Shown here: one piece after another, positions 25,609 to 36,093 of the stretch | Layout of the letters: each line of letters starts with the position of its first letter | Position numbering within the stretch: the stretch's first letter is position 1 | Assembly: GCA_017656345.1 (NCBI GenBank) | Contig: JACDNZ010000003.1 | Location: 84,251-148,250 of the forward strand | Reading direction: 5' to 3' | Source of the DNA: Thermosipho sp. (in: thermotogales) | GTDB taxonomy: Bacteria; Thermotogota; Thermotogae; Thermotogales; Fervidobacteriaceae | Length of the DNA stretch: 64,000 bases | Notes under the pieces: model-generated | The model's input: the letters and a program-made list of their open reading frames with translations, nothing else | What the model was told of the DNA's origin: nothing | Database searches by the model: none | Program-made: the position numbers and the translations under genes

Positions 25609-26874
25609 ATGAAAAAAATAATACTTTTTCTTTTGTTGATTTTCTCTTTAATCGTATTCTCATCTAATTATGAAAAAACAGCAATGGATTATCTGTCTTA
25701 TTTAAAAAATGGTGAATTTGAAAAAGCCGTAGAAATTTCTACAGAAATTATGAAAAAGCAAGCAAATGCACAAAACCTTGAAAATATTTGGAATAAAATA
25801 ATTTCAACGTATGGAATTTTTGAACAAATTTTAAAACTTGATTTTCAAAAAGTTGGTAAATATGAAGTTTATACTTTTACAGTCAATTTTGAAAAAGCTA
25901 AGCTTGCAATTATAATAAGTGTGGACGATGAGGGAAAAGTAGCAGGTTTATTCTTCAATACACCAAAAGAGTATACTTATTCTGATCCAGAATATGTAAA
26001 CAAAAGTTTATTCGAGGAAAAAGATATTGAAATCAATTCCTTACCGGGCAAAATTACTATTCCAAAAAACGGTGAAAAATTCCCAGCAGTAATATTAATC
26101 CACGGCTCCGGACCCAATGATATGGATGAAACCATCGGTCCTAACAAAATCTTCAAGGATATAGCAGGAGGACTCTCAAGTAATGGAATTGTTGTATTAA
26201 GATATAACAAAAGAACAATGTATCCAGAAAAATTAAGTTCTGATATAACAGTTAAAGAAGAAGTAATAGATGATGTTATTGCAGCCATTGAATATCTAAA
26301 ATCTCAAAAATACGTCAATAAAATATATCTTTTAGGCCACAGCTTGGGAGCTTTTTTAGCACCATATATTGCCACTTCAAATAATGCTATTGATGGATTG
26401 ATTTTACTTGGAACTCCTGCAAGAAATCTAGAAGATGTTATTATTGATCAACTTGTATTTTTAAAAAATTTCTATAATGAAGATTATAGTTCACTAATTG
26501 ATAAAATCAAAAAACTAAAGAATAATGAACTAGATGAAAATGAAATTTTACTAGGTGCCTCTGCAAAATATTATTATGATCTTAGAAATTATAATCCACA
26601 AAATTATTTAAAGAAGTATAAAAAGCCGGTACTTATGCTATTCGGGGGAAACGATTATCAAACTTCGATAAAGGAATATGAAAAATTCAAAGAAATACTT
26701 TCAAACAAAGACAATATAAAAATAATCTTGTATGAGAATTTAACACATCTTTTCACAGAAGGCGAAAAAAGCCCTTATATATATCTCAAAGAAGCACATG
26801 TAAGCAAAAAAGTTATTGAAGATATAATAAATTGGATCAAGAAGGGGGGATATTATGATAATAACAACAACTGA
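25609..26874 (+). CDS. Secreted alpha/beta hydrolase with DUF3887-like N-terminal domain
   Basis: Signal peptide; ILIHGSGPNDMDETIGPNK; GHSLGAFLAPYIA. Confidence 0.85.
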   Translation: MKKIILFLLLIFSLIVFSSNYEKTAMDYLSYLKNGEFEKAVEISTEIMKKQANAQNLENIWNKIISTYGIFEQILKLDFQKVGKYEVYTFTVNFEKAKLAIIISVDDEGKVAGLFFNTPKEYTYSDPEYVNKSLFEEKDIEINSLPGKITIPKNGEKFPAVILIHGSGPNDMDETIGPNKIFKDIAGGLSSNGIVVLRYNKRTMYPEKLSSDITVKEEVIDDVIAAIEYLKSQKYVNKIYLLGHSLGAFLAPYIATSNNAIDGLILLGTPARNLEDVIIDQLVFLKNFYNEDYSSLIDKIKKLKNNELDENEILLGASAKYYYDLRNYNPQNYLKKYKKPVLMLFGGNDYQTSIKEYEKFKEILSNKDNIKIILYENLTHLFTEGEKSPYIYLKEAHVSKKVIEDIINWIKKGGYYDNNNN

Positions 26875-27178
26875 AAAAGTTCCAGGGTACGAAATCGAAG
26901 AAACATTAGGTTTGGTAATAGGAAATATAGTACATTCTAAACATTTAGGAAAAGACATAGCAGCTGCTTTTAAAACCCTAGCAGGCGGAGAAATAAAATC
27001 ATATACTGAAATGATGACCGAAGCAAGAAACAAAGCTTTAGAAAGAATGATCGATGAAGCAGAAAAGTTGGGCGCAGATGCGGTAATTGGCGTAAGATTT
27101 GGTAGTTCATCCGTAATGTCAGGAGCTGCTGAGATGTTAGCATATGGAACTGCAGTTAAATTGAAAAAGAAAGAATAA
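26855..27178 (+). CDS. YbjQ/UPF0145-family protein
   Basis: TTTEKVPGYEIEETLGLVIGNIVHSKHLGKDI...LGADAVIGVRF. Confidence 0.9.
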   Translation: MIITTTEKVPGYEIEETLGLVIGNIVHSKHLGKDIAAAFKTLAGGEIKSYTEMMTEARNKALERMIDEAEKLGADAVIGVRFGSSSVMSGAAEMLAYGTAVKLKKKE

Positions 27179-27293
27179 GAAAGAATAATTTTACAATCCA
27201 ATGAAACGATTGCTATAATTTTATGTTAATATAATATTAATGCTACAAAAAAGCGCTTGGTTTTGTGTTTAGGTGTTTTTGTTTAATTTTTTA

Positions 27294-27320
27294 TTATCAC
27301 TCTTGACAATAGAGTGCTAA
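27294..27320 (+). promoter_or_regulatory. CIRCE operator (HrcA-binding)
   Basis: TTATCACTC-N9(TTGACAATA)-GAGTGCTAA; one mismatch from TTAGCACTC-N9-GAGTGCTAA. Confidence 0.88.
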
Positions 27321-27331
27321 TAACATATAAT
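27303..27331 (+). promoter_or_regulatory. Sigma-70 promoter of dnaK
   Basis: TTGACA (27303-27308), 17-bp spacer, TATAAT (27326-27331). Confidence 0.85.
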
Positions 27332-27350
27332 ATAGTTGGGAGGTGAAAGA

Positions 27351-29144
27351 ATGGCCGAAAGAAAAGAATATGTAGTAGGAATAGACTTGGGTACAACAAA
27401 TAGTGTTATTGCGTGGATGAAACCAGATTCAAGTGTTGAGGTTATCCCAAATGCAGAAGGTTCCAGAACAACCCCTTCAATTGTTGCGTTTACAAAATCA
27501 GGCGAAATTCTTGTTGGGGAACCTGCTAAAAGGCAGTTGATTTTAAATTCCGATAGAACCATAAAATCAATAAAGAGGAAAATGGGAACTGATTATAAAG
27601 TCAAGATCGATGATAAAGAATACACACCTCAAGAAATCAGCGCATTTATCTTAAAAAAACTTAAAAAGGATGCCGAGGAATATCTTGGTGGAGAAATTAA
27701 AAAGGCTGTTATAACATGTCCAGCTTATTTCAACGATGCTCAAAGACAAGCTACTAAAGAAGCAGGAATAATTGCAGGTTTCGAAGTATTAAGAATCATT
27801 AACGAGCCAACAGCAGCAGCACTCGCATACGGGTTGGATAAAAAAGGAAAAGAAGAAAAAGTCCTTGTATATGACCTCGGCGGTGGAACTTTCGATGTTT
27901 CAATCCTTGAAATTGGTGACGGTGTAATTCAAGTTGTTGCAACTTCTGGTAATAATCACCTCGGTGGTGATGATTTTGACCAAAGAATTATTGACTGGCT
28001 AGCAGATGAATTTAAAAAACAACATGGAATTGACCTACGTGAAGATAAACAGGCTCTTCAAAGATTGAGAGATGCCGCCGAAAAAGCAAAAATTGAGCTT
28101 TCAAGTAAACTGGAAACAGATATTAGCTTGCCATATATTACAGCAACCGCAGAAGGACCACTGCATCTTGAAATAAGATTAACAAGGTCAATGTTTGAAT
28201 CATTAACCAGAGATCTCGTTGAAATGACAAGAAAACCAATTGAACAAGCACTTTCAGATGCAAAATTAAAACCTGAAGATATTGATGAAATAATCCTTGT
28301 CGGTGGTATGACCAGAGTACCTATGATTCAGAAATTCATAAAGGAAATTTTCGGAAAAGAACCTAACAAAGGTATAAACCCAGATGAAGCAGTTGCAATG
28401 GGTGCTGCGATTCAAGCCGCAATCCTTGCAGGAGAAGAAGGAGCTCAGGGAAAAGATATTGTATTGGTTGACGTCACTCCACTAACTCTTGGAATTGAAG
28501 TAAAAGGAGGATTGTTTGAACCAATTATTTCAAGAAATTCTACAATCCCGATTAAAAAGAGTAAAGTGTTTACTACAGCTGAAGATGGTCAAACTGAAGT
28601 TGAAGTAAGAGTTTACCAGGGAGAAAGACCAATTGCAGCAGATAACATACTTCTCGGTAGTTTCAGATTAGTTGGAATACCACCTGCTCCAAGAGGTGTC
28701 CCACAAATAGAAGTAACCTTTGATATTGATAGTGATGGTATTGTTCATGTTTCTGCAAAAGATCTTGGAACCGGCAAAGAACAATCCATGGTTGTAACCG
28801 GTAGGCATCAATTAAGTGAAGATGAAATTAACAAGATAATTGAAGACGCAAAAAGATACGAAGAACAAGATAAACGAAGAAAAGAGGAAGTAGAACTTAA
28901 AAACAAAGCAGATGACTTAGCATATTACATAGAAAAATCCCTTAAAGAATACGGTGAAAAATTACCTGAGGATGAAAAAAATAAACTTCAAACATTAGTA
29001 AATGATTTAAGGGATGCAATAAACAAAAATGATATACCAAAAATCAAAATGCTTTTCGATGAACTTGTTAGAGAAAAAACAAAGATTGGCGAATATATTT
29101 ACAAACAGCAAAACCAAGGAAATCAAGAAGCAAGTAATCAATAA
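27351..29144 (+). CDS. dnaK: Chaperone DnaK (Hsp70)
   Basis: [38 protein letters not shown]. Confidence 0.99.
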   Translation: MAERKEYVVGIDLGTTNSVIAWMKPDSSVEVIPNAEGSRTTPSIVAFTKSGEILVGEPAKRQLILNSDRTIKSIKRKMGTDYKVKIDDKEYTPQEISAFILKKLKKDAEEYLGGEIKKAVITCPAYFNDAQRQATKEAGIIAGFEVLRIINEPTAAALAYGLDKKGKEEKVLVYDLGGGTFDVSILEIGDGVIQVVATSGNNHLGGDDFDQRIIDWLADEFKKQHGIDLREDKQALQRLRDAAEKAKIELSSKLETDISLPYITATAEGPLHLEIRLTRSMFESLTRDLVEMTRKPIEQALSDAKLKPEDIDEIILVGGMTRVPMIQKFIKEIFGKEPNKGINPDEAVAMGAAIQAAILAGEEGAQGKDIVLVDVTPLTLGIEVKGGLFEPIISRNSTIPIKKSKVFTTAEDGQTEVEVRVYQGERPIAADNILLGSFRLVGIPPAPRGVPQIEVTFDIDSDGIVHVSAKDLGTGKEQSMVVTGRHQLSEDEINKIIEDAKRYEEQDKRRKEEVELKNKADDLAYYIEKSLKEYGEKLPEDEKNKLQTLVNDLRDAINKNDIPKIKMLFDELVREKTKIGEYIYKQQNQGNQEASNQ

Positions 29145-29180
29145 TAAATAATAAAAAATTTGAAATGGGGAGGTGAAAGT

Positions 29181-29609
29181 ATGTTAGCAAGAAGAGATTT
29201 CTTCGATCCATTTGTAGAACTTCAAAGAGAAATTGACAAGTTATTTGAAGATTTCTTAGCACCTTCAAGAAGAGACTATGCTTTCACCCCCAGAGTAGAT
29301 GCATATGAAACCGATAAGGAACTTATGATAGAAGTTGAACTCCCAGGAATGAAAAAAGAAGACGTTAAAATAACTATCGAAGATGGGGTCTTAACAATAA
29401 AAGGAGAAAGAAAGTTCAACAGAGAAGACAAAAATAGAAATTACAAAATCATTGAAAGAGTCGAAGGAAAATTTGAAAGATCATTTACATTACCTGAATA
29501 TGTTGACATTGAAAAAATCAAAGCAAAATTTGATGACGGAATCTTGAAAATAGAAATTCCTAAAAAAGAAGAAAAAGCAAGAAAGGTAATCGATATAAAA
29601 GTTGAGTAA
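29181..29609 (+). CDS. Hsp20/alpha-crystallin family small heat-shock protein
   Basis: Alpha-crystallin domain PGMKKEDVKITIEDGVLTIKGERK...DGILKIEIPK. Confidence 0.97.
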   Translation: MLARRDFFDPFVELQREIDKLFEDFLAPSRRDYAFTPRVDAYETDKELMIEVELPGMKKEDVKITIEDGVLTIKGERKFNREDKNRNYKIIERVEGKFERSFTLPEYVDIEKIKAKFDDGILKIEIPKKEEKARKVIDIKVE

Positions 29610-29615
29610 ATTTAA

Positions 29616-29643
29616 GCGGCCGTTCGGCCGCCTTTTATTTTAA
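29616..29643 (+). terminator. Intrinsic terminator after hsp20
   Basis: GCGGCC-GTTC-GGCCGC then TTTTATTTT. Confidence 0.85.
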
Positions 29644-29739
29644 ATTTTTAAATTGAGTAAATAAGTCGAAATATTATTTTTATAATCTACCATTTTCAAG
29701 TATGCTTTGCAATGCTTATAGTTTCTTCATTATGAAAAT

Positions 29740-29779
29740 CCCCCTTTCATTGTTAAAATACAAAATGTATGAAAGGGGG
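29740..29779 (+). promoter_or_regulatory. Inverted repeat in the PEPCK leader enclosing the Shine-Dalgarno
   Basis: CCCCCTTTCAT (29740-29750) / ATGAAAGGGGG (29769-29779), 11-bp perfect arms. Confidence 0.5.
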
Positions 29780-29788
29780 TTATTTTAT

Positions 29789-31432
29789 ATGGCCACAAAA
29801 GAATTTTTTAATATTTCTGAAATTTCAAAGACAAATCCAATGTTGTCTAGAATAAGAGTCACAATTGAAACTGCTTTTTACGGTAATAATGTTGAAATTG
29901 TCACAAGTCCAAAGGAAGCATACAAATTAGCCAAGAATTCTCCCGGAACAATAATAACAGATTGGGATGTTTATAAACCGGAATTACAGGGTCTCGAAAA
30001 AGGAACAAAAGTGCTTTTATTCAATGATGGAGCTGTGACTGGAAGATATGCCGCTGGCCGAAGAATCATTGGAGCACCTGATATAGACGAAAATAAATAT
30101 GCTGAAATAATAAGAGAAGCTGTCTACAAAAGCAGATATAAAAAGATGTTTCATGCTATCTCCTTTACTGGCCTTTCCAGGGATTTTATGGTAAAAAATC
30201 ATATTCTCATTCCTGAAGGGCATGAAAATTTGTTATACAACTGGCTTTTAAATTTTCAATACCCTTCACAAGAATATGAAAAAATGTATCAGGAATCCAT
30301 CCCAATGGATGAAGGAGACATTTATATTTTTTCTGATCCCGATTGGCACCACCCAAATTATCCTCTAGGACTTGCCATTTTCGATCCTGAACATAACTGC
30401 GCTGCTATTTTAGGAATGAGATATTTTGGGGAATTCAAAAAAGGCACTTTAACATTAGGATGGGGAATAGCTAATCGAAATAATTATGTATCCTGCCATG
30501 GGGGACTAAAAAAATTCGAAAAGGATAACGGGAACAAGTTTGTTGCAGCATTTTTTGGACTTTCAGGTTCAGGAAAATCAACTCTTACCCATGCGAAACA
30601 TGGAGGAAAATATAAAATAACCGTTTTACACGACGATGCATTTATTATATCCCTTAAAGATCTTTCTTCAATAGCATTAGAACCCTCTTATTTTGATAAA
30701 ACAGCTGATTATCCTTCAAACTCCCTTGATAATCAATATTTATTGACAATTCAAAATTGTGGTGCCACAAAAGATATAAATGGAAAAATTATTCCAATAA
30801 TGGAAGATATAAGAAATGGTAATGGTAGAGCTATTAAATCCAGACTTTGGTCCCCAAACAGAGTTGACAAAATAGAAGAACCAATTAACGCTGTATTCTG
30901 GTTAATGAAAGATCCTGTTCTACCGCCAATTGTTAAAATAGATGACCCAACTCTTGCTTCCACATTGGGAGCCGCTCTAACAACAAAAAGAACTTCCGCA
31001 GAAAAACTGGACAGTAATGTAGATCCAAATGCACTAGTATTCGAACCTTACGCTAATCCTTTTAGAACTTATCCATTGAAAGATGATTTTGTAAAATTTA
31101 AATCCTTATTTGAAAAGGGTGTAAAATGCTACATTTTAAACACTGGATATTTTTTGAATAAAAAGGTTCCAAAAGACCTAACAATATCGCTAGTAGAAAA
31201 AGTAATTGAAAATGAAATTACCTGGAAACCCTGGTTTGGATGTTTGAGTTTTGCACAAATTAAAGGCTTTGAACCTGAAAATAATGAAAATTACCTCCAC
31301 CTACTAAAAGAATCACTTCAAAAAAGATTGAAATTCATAATATTAAAAAAGACTGAAAATGGTGGAAGAGATAGATTACCAGATGAAGCAGAAACATCAT
31401 TGGAGAAACTCATTGAAAATCTTAAAATTTAA
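29789..31432 (+). CDS. pckA: Phosphoenolpyruvate carboxykinase (ATP-type family)
   Basis: FFGLSGSGKSTLTH P-loop, HDDAFIISL, LTTKRTSAEKL; ATG after AAAGGGGG. Confidence 0.8.
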   Translation: MATKEFFNISEISKTNPMLSRIRVTIETAFYGNNVEIVTSPKEAYKLAKNSPGTIITDWDVYKPELQGLEKGTKVLLFNDGAVTGRYAAGRRIIGAPDIDENKYAEIIREAVYKSRYKKMFHAISFTGLSRDFMVKNHILIPEGHENLLYNWLLNFQYPSQEYEKMYQESIPMDEGDIYIFSDPDWHHPNYPLGLAIFDPEHNCAAILGMRYFGEFKKGTLTLGWGIANRNNYVSCHGGLKKFEKDNGNKFVAAFFGLSGSGKSTLTHAKHGGKYKITVLHDDAFIISLKDLSSIALEPSYFDKTADYPSNSLDNQYLLTIQNCGATKDINGKIIPIMEDIRNGNGRAIKSRLWSPNRVDKIEEPINAVFWLMKDPVLPPIVKIDDPTLASTLGAALTTKRTSAEKLDSNVDPNALVFEPYANPFRTYPLKDDFVKFKSLFEKGVKCYILNTGYFLNKKVPKDLTISLVEKVIENEITWKPWFGCLSFAQIKGFEPENNENYLHLLKESLQKRLKFIILKKTENGGRDRLPDEAETSLEKLIENLKI

Positions 31433-31439
31433 AATTTAA

Positions 31440-33080
31440 TTATTCACTAACAAAAATATAAACTTGCCTAGGGTTTATAGTGTAATCCAGGTTTTGACTT
31501 AAATTATTATCACATTCTTCAAAAACAAATCCTTGCGAAGGGTTATTTAAATCTGCATAGAAAATTTGCCTGAATCCACCTGGAATCTCAAAGTATGAAA
31601 CAGAAAACGGATCAGGATTTATTAAAACTAAAACTTTTTGGTTATTAGCAAATCTTTCTATAACTATTAAATTTTCGCTTTCATATTTAATTTTCATATC
31701 TCCTTTTGACAAGGAGATATATTTTTTTCTAAGATTAAAAATTGTCTTCAAATAATTAAAAAGTGAATGTTCATCTAAAAATTCTTCTTCAACTGATACA
31801 CCATCATTTGGATCATCATACATTGCTCCATCATTTTTAGCATTTCCAAATTCTATATCGGTATACCAGCTTTTGGTCCAAAAGGTCTGGCCATGACCCT
31901 CACCAGCTGCATACCACTGCAAAGGTTCACGAACCGGTAAATCGTTAGGATAAATACTCCACTTAAAACCTCTTTGACCAATTTCGTTACCATAATAGAT
32001 TACTGGAATTCCCTTTAAAGAAACCATTAATGTATTCCAAATTGCAAATTGAGCTTCAGCGTAAAATCTAGGATTTTGTGCACCATTTGCCTCATAAAAT
32101 GATTCCAAATCACTTATAAATCTATTTAAATCATGATTATCTAAAAATAAATAATTTCTCATAAATGGATCATCATACCATATATATCCATCACTTATTA
32201 ACCAATCCTTACCTTCTAAATTACCTCTAATTGTATACATCATCGAAAAATTTAAAACAGGCATCGGTGAAAAAGATTTTAAAACATTTTTGTCACCTGT
32301 ATAAACTTCTGCTACAATGATGGCATTACTTTTCTTTGAATAAATGTAATTTGCAAGTTCTCTAGCATACTCTGAGGATTCTGCAATTCCATCATCCCAA
32401 TCATACCCGTATATATTCTTTAATGCATCAAACCTAAATCCATCAACACCTCTGTCAAACCAAAAGTCAATCACTTTTTTTATTTCTTCTCTTACTTCCA
32501 GACAATCGTAGTTAAAATCTGGCATTGAAGAATCAAAAAGTCCAAAATACCAGACTTTTTGGCCTTTTGAATTAATTTTCCAATGCCAATGATTCTGGCC
32601 TGAATGATCTTCCAGTGATAAAATAAACCAATTCCAGTATTTCGAATTTGTTGTATTTTCAATTGCATCTAAAAACAAAGGATTTTGATCAGAAGTATGA
32701 TTAATAACTAGATCAATCACAACTCTTATTCCATTTTCATGCAATTTATTTACCATGAAAACGAAATCATTAAAATTACCATAATCTTGTTCAATAGAAT
32801 AGAGATCAATCGGATCATATCCATGATAACTCTTTGCCTCATTTATAGGCATCAACCAAACAATATCTATTCCTAAATCTTTCAGATACCTTGCCTTTTC
32901 AGCAATTCCTCTCAAATCCCCTACACCATCGCCATTTGAATCGTAAAAAGATCGAACAAATATCTGATACATTATATTGCTTGATTCAACTGGTGTATTA
33001 AAATAAAATATCGGTATACAGGAAGTTAATGTCAAAACAAAGAATATAATTATCAACACATAAATAATCAACTTTTTCAT
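31440..33080 (-). CDS. Secreted alpha-amylase family glycoside hydrolase (GH13), probable lipoprotein
   Basis: Lipobox LTSC; IDLVINHTS, GFRFDALKN, FLDNHDLNRF. Confidence 0.93.
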   Translation of the reverse strand: MKKLIIYVLIIIFFVLTLTSCIPIFYFNTPVESSNIMYQIFVRSFYDSNGDGVGDLRGIAEKARYLKDLGIDIVWLMPINEAKSYHGYDPIDLYSIEQDYGNFNDFVFMVNKLHENGIRVVIDLVINHTSDQNPLFLDAIENTTNSKYWNWFILSLEDHSGQNHWHWKINSKGQKVWYFGLFDSSMPDFNYDCLEVREEIKKVIDFWFDRGVDGFRFDALKNIYGYDWDDGIAESSEYARELANYIYSKKSNAIIVAEVYTGDKNVLKSFSPMPVLNFSMMYTIRGNLEGKDWLISDGYIWYDDPFMRNYLFLDNHDLNRFISDLESFYEANGAQNPRFYAEAQFAIWNTLMVSLKGIPVIYYGNEIGQRGFKWSIYPNDLPVREPLQWYAAGEGHGQTFWTKSWYTDIEFGNAKNDGAMYDDPNDGVSVEEEFLDEHSLFNYLKTIFNLRKKYISLSKGDMKIKYESENLIVIERFANNQKVLVLINPDPFSVSYFEIPGGFRQIFYADLNNPSQGFVFEECDNNLSQNLDYTINPRQVYIFVSE

Positions 33081-33224
33081 CTTTCTGCCCCCATTTAATT
33101 TTTTTACTATTATATCAGAGGATAATAATTTATATTAAAAAAATGGAATTATCCAAATTAATAAGTTTTTTCATTTTTTTAATATGCTATAATTGTTTTG
33201 TCAAAAATGAAAGGTGGGATAGTT

Positions 33225-33968
33225 ATGAAAAAATTTTTATTTATAACCTTTATTCTTTTGAACATTTTGAGTTTTGCCACAATAATCTACATTCACGAAG
33301 TAGATATAAATATACCTCAACAGATGTTCAACTACACTGGTACACGAAGTAATATGATTTATTACCTTGAACTTTTTAATGATGGAAACGAAAAGGGTTA
33401 TCTGGTAATGGGATGGTATTTTACACCGGTCACTCCTATCGAAAATACTCAAATATTTATCGAATATGATAATGTCAAATTTGAATACACTATCGACAAC
33501 AAAATTTCAAGTATTTACTCAAATATCCCATTACATTTGATTATCTGTCCTGCCAAGGCAACTATAACAGTTGGATCTTTAACTATACCAAATCTAGAAA
33601 AGGAAAGTGGAGTAAGTTCACCTTTTCCAAAAATCTCAGAAATAGGTTTATTCACTTTCACAATTAAAAATGGGGAAATAATGCTTAAAAACTATTTCAC
33701 CCAGGATGAAGAAATCTATATACTCATTTCGGCCGGTCTAAGAAAAACTGGTGGTTTTCTACTCGAAATTTCTTCTTATGAAATTAGAGGAACAAATATA
33801 ACAATTGAAGGAAGTTTTTCTGAACCTCAAAAAGGAACACCAGTTATTCAAGCATTTACTTATCCTTCCGTTCAAATTAAGATTGGTAAATTAAAAAAAG
33901 GTACTTATAAAATTAAAGCTGTAATTGAAAAACTTGGTAATTTTGAAAAAACAATAACTGTAAAATAA
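33225..33968 (+). CDS. Hypothetical exported protein
   Basis: Signal peptide MKKFLFITFILLNILSFA; beta-rich. Confidence 0.6.
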   Translation: MKKFLFITFILLNILSFATIIYIHEVDINIPQQMFNYTGTRSNMIYYLELFNDGNEKGYLVMGWYFTPVTPIENTQIFIEYDNVKFEYTIDNKISSIYSNIPLHLIICPAKATITVGSLTIPNLEKESGVSSPFPKISEIGLFTFTIKNGEIMLKNYFTQDEEIYILISAGLRKTGGFLLEISSYEIRGTNITIEGSFSEPQKGTPVIQAFTYPSVQIKIGKLKKGTYKIKAVIEKLGNFEKTITVK

Positions 33969-33981
33969 AGGGGTGTTAAAT

Positions 33982-34857
33982 TTGATTATATCCGAAAAAG
34001 TTAAAAAAGCACTTGAAGATAAAAAACCGATTGTAGCTCTTGAAAGTACCGTGTTAGCACACGGATTACCTTATCCCGAAAATATTAAAATCTTTGAAAA
34101 ATTAGAGAATATTGTATACGAAAATGATTGTATACCTGCTACAATAGGTATTTTAAAAGGCAACATCAAAATCGGACTAAGTAAAGAAGAAGTTATTGAG
34201 TTAATTAACAATAACCCAATAAAAGTAGGAACAAGAGAACTACCTTATGTAATGGCAATGAATAAATACGCCGCTACGACTGTTAGTTCTACCGCATATA
34301 TTTCCTCAATCGTGGGCATTAACGTTTTTGCAACAGGTGGAATTGGTGGAGTACATAGAGGAGAATGGGACGTCTCACAGGATATAATTGAACTTTCAAA
34401 AACAAATATGATTGTTGTTTCCAGTGGTTGTAAATCAATTCTTGATATCGATAAAACTCTGGAATTTTTAGAAACATTTCAAGTACTAGTTTTGGGATAT
34501 AGGACTGATTACTTTCCAATTTTCTATAATGGTTTATCAAACAAAAAAATTTATAGAGTTGATGAAGTTAAGCAAATTCCAGAAACATTCAAAAAAATGA
34601 GAGAAATAAAACTAAATGGTTCGATACTGGTGGCTAATCCTATTCCCAGTAACTACATTATTCCCTCTGAAGATACTGAACAATATATAAAAATAATTGA
34701 AGAAGAACTTAATCAAAAACAAATAAAAGGGAAAGATGTAACGCCGTATATGTTAAGAAGGCTTGTTGAACTTTCCAACGGTAAAACTTTAGAATCCAAT
34801 ATCATTCTACTTGAAAATAATGTCAAATTAGCTTGTGAAATCGCAAAAAATTTCTAA
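33982..34857 (+). CDS. psuG: Pseudouridine-5'-phosphate glycosidase
   Basis: VALESTVLAHGLPYPEN, ATGGIGGVHRG; TTG start with upstream AAAGGGGTG. Confidence 0.93.
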   Translation: MIISEKVKKALEDKKPIVALESTVLAHGLPYPENIKIFEKLENIVYENDCIPATIGILKGNIKIGLSKEEVIELINNNPIKVGTRELPYVMAMNKYAATTVSSTAYISSIVGINVFATGGIGGVHRGEWDVSQDIIELSKTNMIVVSSGCKSILDIDKTLEFLETFQVLVLGYRTDYFPIFYNGLSNKKIYRVDEVKQIPETFKKMREIKLNGSILVANPIPSNYIIPSEDTEQYIKIIEEELNQKQIKGKDVTPYMLRRLVELSNGKTLESNIILLENNVKLACEIAKNF

Positions 34858-34942
34858 TTTTCAAATATTTAATCAAATATGTAAGATGACAAAAGTTATT
34901 TTTTTTGTTATATTTTATTTGAAAATAATTTTATGAGGTGAA

Positions 34943-35500
34943 ATGATGAAAATTTTGGTTGTCTCTGACACACATGGATCTCTTTTTTACTGGAAAAAAA
35001 TTAATCATTTACTCAATCAAGTTAATGAAATATTTCACTTGGGAGATGTACTCTATCATGGACCAAGAAATCCCCTTCCTGAAGGATATAATCCAAAAGA
35101 ATTAGCCGAAGAGTTAAAAAAGTATAAAATAAATTATGTAAGGGGAAATTGCGATGCTGATGTTGATTTAAAAGTTCTTGGAATACAGGAAATGCCTAAA
35201 CAAATTTTTGAATTTTTTGGCGATTATTCAATTTTTATGCTTCATGGAGAAATTGTCGAAGAAGATAACGTTGATCTTTATAAACTGGCAAAAAATCATG
35301 AAGCAAAAATTTTATTGCACGGGCATACTCATATTCCAAAAATAGAAGAGAAAAACGGAATAATTATTGCAAATCCTGGTAGTCTGGCACTTCCAAAAGA
35401 AAATAATCAACCAACTTATATGATAATTGAATTTTCTAAAAAATTGAAAATCACAATTTACACTATTGATGGCACAGAGGTGATTTCAAAAGAAATATGA
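34943..35500 (+). CDS. YfcE/MJ0936-family phosphodiesterase
   Basis: VSDTHGSLFYW, HLGDVLYHGPRN, GNCDADVD, HGHTHIP. Confidence 0.9.
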   Translation: MMKILVVSDTHGSLFYWKKINHLLNQVNEIFHLGDVLYHGPRNPLPEGYNPKELAEELKKYKINYVRGNCDADVDLKVLGIQEMPKQIFEFFGDYSIFMLHGEIVEEDNVDLYKLAKNHEAKILLHGHTHIPKIEEKNGIIIANPGSLALPKENNQPTYMIIEFSKKLKITIYTIDGTEVISKEI

Positions 35501-36093
35501 TGAGCTATAAAACAATTTTTGGAACATTTGAAAATAAAATAAACATAAATAGATCAATCTTTATATCAACTATTACTCATGTAGAAAGTGTTGAAAAAGC
35601 TAGAGAATTTATAAAGGAAATTTCAAAAAAATATAATGATGCCACTCATAACTGTCCTGCATATAGAGTTTTAGAAAATAATAAAATTATAGAATTTTCA
35701 TCAGATGCTGGTGAACCATCAGGAACAGCAGGAAGACCAATTTTGGGAGTATTAAAAAAATACGATCTTTCTAATGTTGTAGTTGTGGTAACAAGATATT
35801 TTGGAGGAGTAAAATTAGGTGTCAGAGGTTTAATTGATGCTTATTCTAAGAGTGTTGAACAACTTATCGAAAAACTTAAAATTATTAAAATGATTCCAAT
35901 ACCTTACTACAAAATAAAACTTAATTATTCTGAATATGGTAAAACTATGCAAGAACTACACTACAAAGGTTTCAATATTCTGAACACTAGTTTCGATAAT
36001 GAATACGCTTATATAGAACTAATAGGCGAGGGAGAACTTCAAGGTTATGAAATTATTGAAAAAACGATCAAATATATCAAGGAGGCGACCTAA
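35497..36093 (+). CDS. YigZ/IMPACT-family protein
   Basis: DAGEPSGTAGRPILGVL, VTRYFGGVKLGVRGL. Confidence 0.93.
   Translation: MMSYKTIFGTFENKININRSIFISTITHVESVEKAREFIKEISKKYNDATHNCPAYRVLENNKIIEFSSDAGEPSGTAGRPILGVLKKYDLSNVVVVVTRYFGGVKLGVRGLIDAYSKSVEQLIEKLKIIKMIPIPYYKIKLNYSEYGKTMQELHYKGFNILNTSFDNEYAYIELIGEGELQGYEIIEKTIKYIKEAT

Noticed and set aside
26740-27201. 153-aa minus-strand ORF
   Set aside because: Antisense to the YbjQ-family gene, which has clear family similarity
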